Part shown: positions 49,229-60,797 of the stretch, piece after piece
Position numbering within the stretch: the first letter of the stretch is position 1
How the letters are laid out: every line of letters starts with the position of its first letter
Position numbers and translations under genes: made by a program
The notes under the pieces: generated by a model
What the model was told of the DNA's origin: nothing
Databases searched by the model: none
Seen by the model: the letters and a program-made list of their open reading frames with translations, nothing else
NCBI GenBank assembly: GCA_022661535.1
Contig: JAKULF010000010.1
Location: 1,674,001-1,738,000 of the forward strand
DNA from: Eutypa lata
Lineage: Eukaryota > Ascomycota > Sordariomycetes > Xylariales > Diatrypaceae
Reading direction: 5' to 3'
Length of the DNA stretch: 64,000 nucleotides

Positions 49229-49866
49229 CTAGAAGACGTCCTCGGGATGGACGAAGTGGTTTCTTCCATCGTCTCGAACGTGCTTCCGATCTTTGTCTCG
49301 CTTGCATGGCTTGCGCATGTCGTAGGCATCCTCGCCGCTCGCGGTAGGATCGTTGACATTCTCGCCGTAGTAGTCCTTGACGACACGATAAACGCTGTAC
49401 CCCATGCCCTCGTAGAACTTGATAGCCTTGGTGTTGCTCTTCCGCACAAAGAGATCAATAAACCAGGCATCCGCTTTGTTGGCAGCAGTCTCGAGTTTCC
49501 TGGTGAGGAGGGTGCCAATGCCCAAGCGGCGGGCTTCAGGCGCCACGGTGAGAGCAGTGATGTGCGCGTGCCATGGTAGATAGTGCTCAGAGTACTGAAA
49601 GTAGTCCGGGGAATTCTCAACCTTGCCCATAACTACGTAAACACAGGTAAGTAAGCTGTCGAGGTAGATGTCTTAAGCAAGACATAGTTACACATACTGT
49701 AACCCACAATGTTCCCTCGCTCGTCCTCGGCGACCTGAAATAGCGCGGGCCATTTCGCGTAATATTGGAAGTAGAAACTCAAGTCGTAGGTCTCGGTCAA
49801 TGGGTCAAGATTACACCGTGAGATTCTATTGAGGTCATCGGCCTTGAATGGGCGGAAGGAAACCAT
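49229..49866 (-). CDS. nat3: NatB N-terminal acetyltransferase catalytic subunit (Nat3/Naa20)
   Basis: Two exons (49866-49698, 49632-49229; 65-nt intron) give 190 residues, close to yeast Nat3 (195). It starts MVSFRPFKADDLNRI, with NLDPLTETYDLSFYFQYY. The GNAT acetyl-CoA motif is ARRLGIGTLL (R/QxxGxG), with preceding WHAHITALTVAPE and following FIDLFVRKSNTKAIKFYEGMGY split across two motifs. The C-terminal DPTASGEDAYDMRKP is a Naa20 signature. Known role: with Mdm20/Naa25 it acetylates nascent proteins beginning Met-Asp, Met-Glu, Met-Asn or Met-Gln at the ribosome. The frame stays open 31 codons upstream of the chosen Met, but those lack family similarity. Confidence 0.94.
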
Positions 49867-51153
49867 GGCTTCAGAAGTCTTTGTAACCAGGCAGATTTGT
49901 GAGATAGGTATTGTGTCCTTAAAGACTTGTAGGGAAGAAGGGCAATTGGATACTTCCAAGTACCTAACTTAGGGGTTTGAAATGGTGCACCTTTGGATTA
50001 CGCTCTGAAGACTCTGAAGGCATGAAACACAGCCATGTGTACCTATCCAGTCGGGAGTTTCTTGTCGTCACAGGACTTTCTGGGTTAGAACAAAGCTCAA
50101 TGCTGTAGCTGTGATGCCCCTCCAAAATAAGTGCCTACCTCTCTACTCGCCTGAAAACGTGGGGTCTAAACGCATTAAATTTTGACAGCTGACCACACAT
50201 GCTACCTATCTGCCTATCACTGCTAGAGGCTAGTACGTAGATAAGATTTTGGCCCAAACTGTGCCTGACACCTGCGTGCCTGATAAAATTCGATGATCAT
50301 CAGGGCGGGCATTGTTCTCATTAGTTAGGCCTCTTTCTTTTTATTACAGCAATTAATGCTTTGAATACCAGGTGTTGTACAATGTACTTGCCTAACCTAC
50401 AAAGGGTTTGTTATAACAAATAGCTTTATAAACAAAATCCGAAGGCATATTTTATACTGCCACCTTGAAGGATTTCGTTTAGGTCAAAGATCAAGTTAAT
50501 ATATAATATATATATATATATATATAGACATGTGATAATTAAGCAAGTACGTAGATAAATCGTGGTTGATTATAACTCGGAACAATCCTCCTCTTCTCCA
50601 CACGTTAAAGACCCATTTTCTATTAAGAACTAAGCATTCTATTATTAACTACCTCCTATGTATGGTGAGAAAAGCTGACTGCCGGAATATATGACATTCT
50701 GTAAAGCCGCCTTTTTATTAAAGGTCCGCAACACCAGATACGCCAGCGAAGATACCCAACTACATACCTCTTAACGTACATGTACTCTAGGTACCTAGGT
50801 AGGTATTGTATTGTAAATACATACATACACTAGCAACATACACAACACGCAAAAACGAAGCTAGTGCAAAAGAAGCCGTAACACACAATAGGTACCTTCA
50901 TTCCTATTGCAAAGAAAGTCGGAACTTCACATCGATATTGAACCTTCTTCAGGTTCCTCGGCTTTCCCATCTCACAACAACGGATGTGCAGCTAAGAGGG
51001 AACAATCGTCGACGTCGCACAGCTACACCGACAGCGACATAATACCATAGATTCGTATCTAGGTTCCCACGAGAGAGGACCTATCATCAGCCACACTCGC
51101 TAGCTAGATCAAAAAGAAGCCTCCCTTCTATACCATCTACCCACGAACCCACC
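49867..51153. other. Divergent promoter region
   Basis: 1.3 kb between nat3 and the next gene. It contains a (TA) run at about 50500-50526 and the palindrome TACCTAGGTA at 50792-50801, extended to CTAGGTACCTAGGTAGGTA. No supported gene. Confidence 0.5.
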
Positions 51154-52556
51154 ATGTCTCGATCCCCCCAAACGCCGCTCCATTCGCGGCACCCCTCCAG
51201 CATCGACGTGTCGTTCCCAGCCTCCTCAAGCCCAGCGGGTTCCGTGCGGCGCGCGTCGAAGTCGTCCTTCCAGGACCCGTTGACACCTCTGCGCACCAGC
51301 ATGAACGAGGCGGAGCTCGCGATGCTCAACGGTGGCGGCGGCGGCCAGGACCACAGCAACCACAACAACGGACTCGGAAACCTAGCAGACGAGCTCGCGG
51401 ATGCCCTATCCGAAGACGACGACGACGACGAAGACGGGGAGTACTACGAGGATGGCGAGGGCCCGTCTATCGTCCAGCATGGCGATGACGACGATGAGGA
51501 CGATAACAGCCAAGAAGCGGAGGCCAATAATGGCGGTGGCGTCAGACATAGTAGCGTTGGAGGAGATGCTGCGGCGGCGGCGGTGGCGGCAAACAACAAC
51601 AACAAACACACGGCCCAGAGCTCAAGTCTAAGTATACCGCCTCCCAACGGGGGACGGGGCCATCATCGGCGAACGGGGAGCGCCTACGATGGGAGCGAGT
51701 ACGGGTCGGAGTCCGACCTCGACATACCGGGGATGCCGCCTAGCCTGGTGGCCCGGATCGACGCGGTCGAGTCGTTGGCGCGGAGGGGTACGGAGAGCAC
51801 CGGCGGGCCGGCGGACGGCGTGTTCAAGAGGCTGACGGACGGGCTGAGGGATCTCGGGTCTCAGTCGAGCGTGGAGGGGAGCACAACGAGGTAAGTAAGA
51901 AAGACAAAGAACCGACTCCATTGCATTCATATTCTCTACACATATTTCCATTATCTACCTATCATCGACCTATTTATCTATCTACCTACCTACTTACCCA
52001 ATCTACCCTACCTACCTAACAAAAAATATATACTAACACAAAAATTTCCGACAGATTAATAACGGCGCACTCAGCCCTAGCGACGCACCTGGCACACCAG
52101 ACGCGGCAGCTGCACAACCTGACGTTCCCGCTGCTCTCGCCGCTGGTGGCGCCGCCGGACCCGGGGACGATCGACGCGCTGCTGCCGCTCCTGGCGTCGG
52201 TGTCGGAGGCGATGCCGCGGCCGGCGGCGCCGGCCCTCGACAGCCTCGCGGCCCTGCACGCCACGACGACGGACCTGGCCCAGGCCCTGGCGTACCTCTC
52301 CGACACGCTGCACATGTCGCGCCAGACCACGACCACGGCCGCCCGCCGCCTGCGCACCGCCCGCGACATGGTCGCCGAGATGCGCCGCGAGGACGACCTG
52401 CGCGAGGAGGGCGAGCGCTGGCTCGCGCGCGGCGACTGGGGCCGCCGCCTCGAGCGCCGCGAGTGCGCCGGCGTCTGCAGGGACGTCGTCGGCGGCTTCG
52501 AGGAGGTCTGCGATGGCTGGCGGGCTAGGCTGCTGGCGCAGGCGGCGGAGTCGTGA
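51154..52556 (+). CDS. Uncharacterised acidic low-complexity protein, 412 residues
   Basis: Two exons (51154-51890, 52055-52556; 164-nt intron) join to 412 residues. I do not recognise the family with certainty. The N-terminus is Ser/Pro-rich (MSRSPQTPLHSRHPSSID) with SP/TP sites. A conserved-looking STSMNEAELAML-like helix (here LRTSMNEAELAML) comes next, then Asp/Glu-rich, Asn and Ala tracts. The second half (from about 205) is helical and largely free of low complexity: PSLVARIDAVESLARRG, a Leu/Ala-rich helix bundle and an Arg/Glu-rich end (RLRTARDMVAEMRREDDLRE). No signal peptide or membrane segment is visible. Exon 2 has almost only G/C-ended codons; exon 1 is mixed. A coiled-coil adaptor is possible; no function is claimed. 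Confidence 0.75.
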
Positions 52557-52650
52557 AGTTTGTTTGATAATGATGTCATGAGATGAGATTAGGTCACTTG
52601 GTTACTTGATTTTTTTATTATTAAAAGGTTTTGAGGTTGATATAGAGAGC

Positions 52651-52663
52651 GAGCAAGCAAGCA

Positions 52664-52697
<34 letters not shown>

Positions 52698-52707
52698 GCA
52701 GACAGGC
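52651..52707 (+). repeat. GCAA/GCCA tetranucleotide array
   Basis: Three GCAA units pass into about nine GCCA units and end in GGCAGACAGGC. It lies 95 bp after the stop codon of the 412-residue protein gene. Confidence 0.9.
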
Positions 52708-53686
52708 ACAACCCTCCACCCTCCCCCTCCTGAGATCTACCTACTTAGGTAGTCTACTATCTATCTCTGTATCTGATGAGCAGGATGCGGGACAGACGGG
52801 ATATGAGTTAACGCGATTGTGAAGATCAAAGGGGGCAACAAACTACCACCACAAGAATAGGGCAGGAAAGGAAAGACATACAGATAGACAGACAGAAAGA
52901 AAGACAGGTCATCATTCTATTACCTCCTAGAAGGCTGATTGGTCTAGGGGGTTATCGGTTAGGCAGGCAGGCAGGCAGGCAAACATGTTTCCCATCATCA
53001 TACACAGCATCGGCGTACCATCAAACATCATATTTTCTCTTCTGTAGGCAGGATTGGACCTCTTATATCAAGGAAGAAGAGAAAAACACAGCCTACGACG
53101 ACGAATTTCTTATATTTTTTGTCTTGTTTTCACCCCGGAGGCTGCATGATGACCGGTAGTACTACATATATACATACCACTCTATTCACTAGTATGTGGT
53201 ACCTACCTACTCATAGAAGAGCAGACACGAGGCGCTGGCGGCGTTTCGTTTTCCCTTTTTTTAATATTCATATTTTTTAGATTCCCGACCTAATAGGTTA
53301 GGTAAATGATAGACAAGAAGAACAAGAACGAGAGACAAAAGAACAGCAATGAGAAACCCCCTTTATAACATGAAGAGAAACAAGATATATATGGGATTTA
53401 CTACCTACTTGATTATGTGTATCTATCTTATCTACGTATGTAGCCTGTGACAAATTCATGATACGTAGAGATCTATCTAAAGGAGAAATGGTGCTGAAGA
53501 TGTCCTTTGAGATGCAAACCCTATTATTTACTTAGCTATTTCCCACTTACTCACTACGCGCTTAGTTACTCATAAGCTACCTACTTACATACATGCTTAC
53601 TTACACATATGACAGGTACATACATGGTTAGGAGAGCGTATAAGCTCGTTTAATACCATTTGCAAAAGCCCAGGTTACAATACTAC

Positions 53687-53722
53687 GTTCGTTCGTTCAG
53701 TCAGTCAGTCAGTCAGTCAGTC
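53687..53722 (+). repeat. GTTC/CAGT tetranucleotide array
   Basis: Three GTTC units directly followed by about six CAGT units. Confidence 0.85.
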
Positions 53723-54511
53723 ACGAAACGTGCAAAACCGCGAGGCAAGATAGATATCATGAACGAGAAAAAATCATAACGCTGTTCTGGTAAGTCAGTC
53801 ACGACAAGCCGATCTAAGACTCGCCCGACTAAACCAGGGGGTTTTGCTCTCTCTCTTCTTTGCTATGTATCGAGATTACCTAGGTATGTATATCTCTCTC
53901 TGTCTCTGAGTGCCAAACACCTTCCTAACTTAGGCACACGCAACTGATGCAAACCAGCCAAGCCACCTTTGGTATAAACCGACCACAACGCCTGAGTTAA
54001 AATAAAAAGAAGCCTACCATAAGCCATGGGCTGCTTCCTTAGTACCTCTCTCTCACACACAGATCCCCTCCCTTTAGCCCCCCTGCACCGACCATGCAAA
54101 TCCGTAAATCGTGAGTTCCAAGAAAAAGAAAAAGAAAAAAACCTTTAGATATCATATCATAGCCTTTTTCTCCCCACCCTCATCGCGGGGGACAGAATGC
54201 TTGCTACATGCAGATGTCAAAATGAAGACGTTGGGGGAAAAAACCCCCTGATGGACAAAAAAACGCCGGTATAATGCAAAAGCAATTGTGTGTATGTGTG
54301 TGTGTGGGTGGGTGGGTGGGTGGAGGGGTATTGTTGTGTCAAGTCGTTCATAAAAGCTTTTTTTGTATGTTGTTCCGTGATATAGCTGGCAAGAGCAAAA
54401 TTTAGTTCAAAATCACCACATAGACTCGGTTGAGGTGTGTAGATCTCGTATATCACAACGGGCGGATTGGGGTTATAACCCATCTGCTCTCTTTTAAGAT
54501 ATTTGTCTTCA

Positions 54512-56557
54512 TCACCGAATGACGCCCCAGTCAGCTAGCCTGCCTCCGCCGCTGTCACTGTCTTCTCTTTGGCCAGGTCTCCGGCCAAACGTGGTCCAGA
54601 ATCTGAGAGTCTCGTCACCTGCCCCAGTCACCACGGTCCGGCCGTCAGGGCTCATAGCCAAGTACAGCACACGATAGGTGTGACCAGTGAGGCTAACAAC
54701 CTGCGTCATGGATGGGTATTTCCACACGACGATTTGATTTTGGCTGTAACCGTGTGTCGAGACAATCTCGTTGGAGTTCTTAGACCAGGCAATATTACAG
54801 ACTTGACTTCCTGTGTCGATCTCGTTGATGACGGTACCACGCACAGTATCGTGAAATATTATCCTCCTGTCCGCGGTTCCACCACCGGAGGCGAGCAACC
54901 CACGCTGGTGTGGAGACCAAGCAATCGCTTTGACGGCTGCGGTGTGATCCGAGAATTTCCACAATGGCGTTTCCGAGAGCTTATCCCACACCATGAGTTT
55001 ATTGTCGTTGCCACCACTCGCAAGCTGGCCATCTTCACAATTCCACTTAAGACCGCAAACTTCTTGTTTGTGGCCCATAAGCTTCCGCATCCACTGATCC
55101 GGAGCTCTAACATCGCGGTGATATATGAGACGGTCTCTTGATCCTGAAGTTAGGACATGTGTATTCCAGGCCAAAGATCCTACCCTGGCGGTATGACCCG
55201 TCATTGTTCTTAAACGTCTCGTCTTCTCCGCATCCCATATTTGCACAAGACCCTTTCCAGTACCAATGGCGAGATGTGTACCCTTTTGGATCCAGGATAC
55301 ACTTGTGACGGTGTCATCTTCAAGCGTACAGAGTTTGTTCACTCGACTTGTCTGAGCGTTCCACATATACACGCTCGAGCCTAACCCAACACCTAAAATG
55401 TTGGCACTACCCCAATCCACCAGGTTTAGATAGAAGTCGTCTGCCAACTCAGGCGCATCCAAGACTTTGTAAGGTACCTTACTGACAGCTCGAGGCTGCC
55501 GCCGTGGGCTTAGGAGCATCTGTTGACTTCCAAAACGAACGGGTGATAGGCTATAAATTTCCGAACGAGTATCTAAATTCGGGCCATGACGACTTTGCGG
55601 GGTCCTGGAAGGCGTTGGATGGCCAACAGCGTTCGTATGATGACGTGGCGACATGTATGAGAAGAGGTTTTTATGTGGTGTTGAGGGTGTGAAACTTGAG
55701 GGAAGTGATGGAGGGGCGTTATTTGGAGGCGTATGAGACCGAGTGCCGTCGCGCGTATGGGCAGAATGAGACGAACCCGGCAGATGATTATCTGGTGATA
55801 AGGTAGGTGGCGTGGCTTGTGGTATTGAATTCTCAAACAGCTCTGCTCTTAACAATGTTGAGAAGGTACGGTTTGCTTCCTCAGCTAGTGATTGTTAGCA
55901 TGAGAAGGCAGTCAAGCAAGGTGAATAAATAAAAACCTACTTTTTTGAAAGTGAAGCTCGCCATGGGGAGTACGCTTCTTTTGCTTTGACGGAGTTGCGG
56001 GGGAGCCTTCCTCGTGTAAAAGACTAAAGCTAGCCTGTAGGTCCTGACCAGACCGTGACGGTATGAATCTACAGAAGTTAGTGAGTCTCATCTTCAAGAT
56101 AGGAAGACAGTGGTGAAGATGCTCAAGATTTGTGTGGATAAGGTGTTGGATTATTCAGGCAGGGGAGTAATGGCGTGGAAAGCGACAACAAAGCGCGACC
56201 CAATTGCCTATGTACTAACCTGTCACCGTTTATCCGCTGCCGTTTCCTGCTTGGGCTAGCACCAGGTGTGCTCTCTCGTCTATCGGCCGAAAGCGCTCGC
56301 GATAACGCATCTGGGTCGATTCCACGATTGCCTGTTATGTCACTGACTCTGCCACTATTCCTTGCGCTCCTGAGGTTACTATTCTCCCCATTCCGAGATG
56401 CCTGTAATCTCCCTCGATCTGATGGCGGCGGAGGTGTTGCTAACCTCGAAGGCGTTCGAGAAGCTGGACTGTTAGTTTCATCGACAGGTCGCTTCGATAT
56501 CGCGGGAGGTAGTGGCGGCAGTGAAGCCGCTGGTTCTGATTCCAACGGCATATTCAC
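54512..56557 (-). CDS. cdh1: APC/C activator Cdh1 (Fizzy-related/Ste9)
   Basis: Three exons on the minus strand (56557-56220, 56068-55941, 55884-54512) give 612 residues. The APC/C-binding C-box DRFIPSR is at 112-118, formed across intron 1. The N-terminal region (1-300) is rich in SP/TP sites (for example TPPPPSDR, STPHK), as expected for CDK control. Seven WD40 repeats follow from about 300 (YKVLDAPELADDFYLNLVDW is the family start), with GGNDNKLMVWD and the last GAGDETLRFW. The protein ends Gly-Val-Ile-Arg, the Ile-Arg tail that binds Cdc27. The length of the N-terminus and the C-box favour Cdh1 over Cdc20. Known role: substrate recognition for APC/C in late mitosis and G1. Met at 56551 is an alternative start. 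Confidence 0.93.
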
Positions 56558-58568
56558 TAAAGCGTCGAAACCACAACTTGGTCAAATTTGCGACGAGGTA
56601 CTTTCCAGAAACTGAAGTCGTAACTCAGAATAACTGGTATTGGCTGCGATGGCGAAGTGTGGATAGGTCGTTAATTGCCGGGGTGATTAGCTTTAGCTTC
56701 GAAATACGGTTGTTGTTTTGGCTGGAGAAGCGACGCGGGGGAGTAGAAAGCAGAAGGGCGTAATATATCGAAAGTTGGATAGGCGCCTAATTCTCCTTCT
56801 AGGAAACCCTTCCAATGTGTATATCCTCTACTGCATGCTGGTATGATCGTTCTATGTTCGGTCGTTTAGTAAACAAGTCGTTTAGAATTCAATGGAGCTC
56901 GTTGAGAGAATGTCGGCCGGAAGACAAGTCGCCGTCTTTAGTTAGATACTGTAATGTATTACTTTTGTAGTTGTATTGTTTGAAGCCGTCGGAAAGTGCA
57001 CGATAAAAACAAAACGGATTGTCAAGCGTTGGGTATGTATGTACGTATGTATCGGCTGTGCTGTGTTAATTATTACAGTTCGTTACGTTTGAATTGATGA
57101 TGGGGGGAGGTTGAGGGATGAACGCAGTAGCAACCATAGACCATGGAGCATGGAGCATGGAGCATGGGAGGACGATACCTACAATCATTGAAGCGCCTTG
57201 CCAGTCGCGCCTAAGGAGCACGGACCATATACTAGTCCGCATTTAGCTAGTGGTATCCCAGAACTAAACAATCGACAATCTTATCCTCCCCTAAAAATCA
57301 ATTGACTTGACCAGACGCACCGACCTGACAACCCCTCAAAAATATCTACATACACCAGCAGACCAGACAAGGTATTCTTCACAAGTTGATATCTACGTGG
57401 TATTTTATGACTTGATATCATACTTAATGTCTACAATCATACACTTGTACACTACATCCAGAACAGATCCTTTCCGATCATGTCTATGACCAGAATGTAG
57501 TCATCCATTCTTTAGATTCTTCCCAGTCCCCCCTCTCACGAGGGATACTTTGCGGTGGCTGGGGAGCGCGTAAATAGCTTTTGTGATCGTGAAGTTGAAC
57601 GGTGATTGTTATTGTGGAAGCTAGGGAGGTTGGTCCGGGCCGGGATAAGTTAGTGGGAATAGCTACATACAGGTGTCACATACATACACGTACGTACATT
57701 AAGATCATTTCTCCATCGCCCGCTGTGGGGGTAGATCCTTGGATAATAACTGGCTCGTTTGAAGATCATAACAATGCGTTCCTGAAAAGGCCTTTCTCCA
57801 GGCCTTCCAGCACTACGAGTGGCTTTCACGTCCACCAAATGCAAGTGCCTTGTGGCCTGTCAAGAGGCCTGTCGCGTACCGCAAGAAACACAGGCCAAAA
57901 AGAAAAAAACAATACGCCAAGCCGAGAAACGCGACGCCAGATTGGCCAGTTGTTAGCCACCATCTGCCACGAGCTGACGGAGGAACCCTTGAACGGGGCT
58001 CTCTTTTAGTGGGGGTAACTGAACAGCTCTCTGGTTCTCACGTATGCGCCGCGCTGTCTGTTTAAATTTGTTTATTTTGCTCTTGTGCGAAAACTGCCCG
58101 ATGCGACGACACGCGACGGGTGCTTGCGACTGGTCGCAGGCATTGCAACCTCCAACTTCCATGTCAATCTTCTTAACATGATCATTGAAGTTAGGGGGTA
58201 ATGTTTGCTTCATCGTTATATTTTACGGAGTTGAAGTAAATATGTACGTAGAAAACATAATGAGTTGATTAAATCTTGTATGTTTTGACAGGCAGATAAG
58301 CGCATGACGTACTTTTTGCACAACCATGTGCTCGTTTTAAGCCGATGTTGCTGACCCAGATAGAGCCTCAACATCTTAAAACCCTATTTGCTGGAACAGG
58401 CAATGCGAACTCAGGGGGTAGGGTGTGACAGAGAAGCTAGATTTAGGCAACAGGGCAACTGATGCTCTCTTCGTCGGCCCCTACCTTCAAAACTCCCAAA
58501 CTCAAGCCTACGAGTACACTAGGTATACCAAATGCTAAGCAGTGATTATGAAAACCAACAAGTCTAGA
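56558..58568. other. Intergenic region upstream of cdh1
   Basis: 2 kb without a supported gene. A short ATGGAGC heptamer run (about 57140-57168) is the only clear repeat. A 135-codon frame at 57602-58009 lacks family features. Confidence 0.5.
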
Positions 58569-58699
58569 TTGTTGGTGGCAGGTACGGAAAATGTAAGGTG
58601 TGACGCACTGTACATGGTATTTAAAGTGGGCTCTACAGCCAGTGTAACCTAGTCCAAAATAACAACAATTATTCACTTAATTCAATTCCTTTCCTTTTT
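58569..58699. repeat. Direct repeat, left copy
   Basis: 131 nt that align without gaps to 60667-60797 (offset 2098). There are 17 differences, all transitions. The left copy keeps more G; it lies about 200 bp outside the AT-rich core. Between this copy and the core is ordinary-composition DNA with a GTGGCTACGCCAC hairpin and GCAGCTG motifs (about 58740-58790). Confidence 0.88.
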
Positions 58700-58889
58700 G
58701 GTGTTCTCGGTTGCCTCATCACTCAGGCCTCTCTCCGTAAAGTGGCTACGCCACTGCAGCTGCGGCGGTGCAGCTGTGCTGCGGCTAGTGGTTCCGTACC
58801 AAATGTATACATTAAGCCCAATACGGAAAAATGACCCACAAAAACCAAAAGCTAACGGAAAAAAGCTTAATCTCATTTAGTAATTTTCG

Positions 58890-60660
58890 AGTTTTATTAT
58901 ATTAAAATAACTTATTTTATATAAAATAAAAAAATAATATTATTTTTTTATTTTTTAATAATAAATTAAATAAAATATATATAATTTAATAAAATATATA
59001 ATTAAATTTAAAATTAAATACGATTTACGAAAATATATTTATAAATTTATATAATTTTAAAAAAAGTTTTTATTTTTAAATAAAAGGTAAAATTTTTTAT
59101 TATATTTAATATTTTTATTTAAACGTTTTTTTAATTAATATATTATTATTATTATTTTAATTAAAAAAATTATAATATTTTAAGCTTTTTTTATATAATG
59201 TTATTTTTAAACGACTTTTTTTAAAATAATTAAAATAATAATAATAATATATAAACGAAATAATTATTTAAATAAATTATTTTATAACTTTATAATTTTA
59301 TAAATTTTAAAATTCTTTTTAATTATATATTATTATTATTATTTTAATTATTTAAACGAAATTATTTATAAATAAATTTATATAATAAAAGTTTTTAAAG
59401 TTATACTTTTAATAATATAATAAATAATTATAATATATTAATTTAAAAAGCATTTAAATATAATTTTATAAAGTAATTTTTATAAAGTAATTTATTAATT
59501 TTAAATTCGTATAATTTTAATTTAATTTAAAATAAATTATAAAAATTTTTATATATTTATTAATTTATAATTTATTTATATTTTAATTTTCGAATTTATT
59601 AAGTATAATTTTACTTTATTATAAATTATTTTATAAAAAAAATATAAATTATAAATATTTAATAATTTTAAAATTATTAAATAAGTTTAAATTATTATAA
59701 TTTAAATTTTATTTTTATTTTTTAATTAATTAAAATTTTAATAAAAAATTAATATTTAAAGTTATAACGATTTAAAAATTAAAATAAGTTTTTAATTAAA
59801 AAGTATTTATTTAATTATTTATAAAATAACTTTATTAATAAATTTTTTATTTTTTTATTATTAATTACTTTTTATAATATTTAATTATTTTTATATTATC
59901 GTTATTAATAATTATCGTTTTTTAAAAACGTTAATTAATAATAAATTATTAATTTTATTATTAAGTTTTTAAAAAAATAACTTTTTTTAATAATTATTAA
60001 TTATTATTTACGTTATTAATAATTAAATTTTTAATAATAATTTTTAATTATTTAAATTATTATTAATAATTTAAAAAAATTTTAAAAATTATTATTTTTT
60101 ATTATTTTAAACGATAAATTATTTATATTAAAAGTTATTTATTAATAATTTATATTATTTTTAAAAATTTATATTTTTTAAATTATTAAGTTTTTAATAA
60201 TTTATATTATTATTTTAAAAATTATTTTTAAAAATTATCGTTTTAAAAAATATTATCGATTTATTTTAATAAATATTAAATTATTTTAATAATTTTTTAA
60301 TTAACGTTTTTAAAAATTTATTAATTATTTTTAAAAAAAACATTATCGTTATTATTTTTATTTTAAAAAATATTATATATAATTTTTATTTAATTTATTA
60401 ATATTTATTTATTTAATTTTAAAAAAGTTTATAACGATAAACGTTAATAATACGTTTTAAAAATTATTTAAAATATTAATAACGTTATTATATTAAAAAG
60501 TTTATATAAATTTAAAAAATTATTATTTTTAATTAAAATTATTTAAATTAAATAAATAAATTAAAAAAGTAAAATTTAAATAAATTAATTATAATAAAGT
60601 TATTATTAATAATAATAAAAAGTTAAAGAATAAAAAGTGTTTGATAATTACTTATATATA
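58890..60660. mobile_element. Extremely AT-rich RIP-like island, probable relic of a repeated element
   Basis: About 1.77 kb in which nearly every 60-base line has only zero to about six G or C. No reading frame of useful length or recognisable protein remains. Remaining C is almost always in ACG or ACT context and CpA is nearly absent, which is the expected end point of repeat-induced point mutation. The island is bounded by direct repeats whose differences are all transitions, so the simplest reading is a heavily RIP-mutated transposon or duplicated segment. The element class cannot be told. A mitochondrial insertion is the main alternative. Confidence 0.7.
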
Positions 60661-60666
60661 AAAGTT

Positions 60667-60797
60667 TTATTAATAACAAGTACGGAAAATGTAAAGTGCA
60701 ACGCACTGTACATAGTATTTAAAGTGGGCTCTATAACCAGTGTAACCTAATCCAAAACAACAACAATTATCCACTTAATCCAATTCCTCTCCTTTTT
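60667..60797. repeat. Direct repeat, right copy
   Basis: Gap-free partner of 58569-58699. In its first 14 bases all six differences are G in the left copy and A here (TTGTTGGTGGCAGG against TTATTAATAACAAG). Elsewhere most differences are left G or C against A or T here, but five sites have C here against T in the left copy, so both copies have been mutated. Confidence 0.88.

Larger units (their letters stand above)
52557..54511. other. Convergent intergenic region rich in tetranucleotide repeats
   Basis: Nearly 2 kb between converging genes. It holds GCAA/GCCA repeats (52651-52707), AGGC repeats (52962-52980), GTTC and CAGT repeats (53687-53722), a GTGTGTGGGTGGGTGGG stretch near 54297-54322, and TACCTAGGTA at 53877-53886. 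No supported gene. Confidence 0.55.

Noticed and set aside
52651..53722. Tetranucleotide arrays as a CRISPR-like repeat-spacer structure
   Set aside because: The units are 4 bp tandem microsatellites without spacers, in a eukaryotic genome.
58890..60660. AT-rich island as a mitochondrial insertion or a centromere fragment
   Set aside because: The flanking direct repeats with transition-only differences favour RIP of a repeated element; no mitochondrial gene remnant is visible. An alignment to the mitochondrial genome would settle this.
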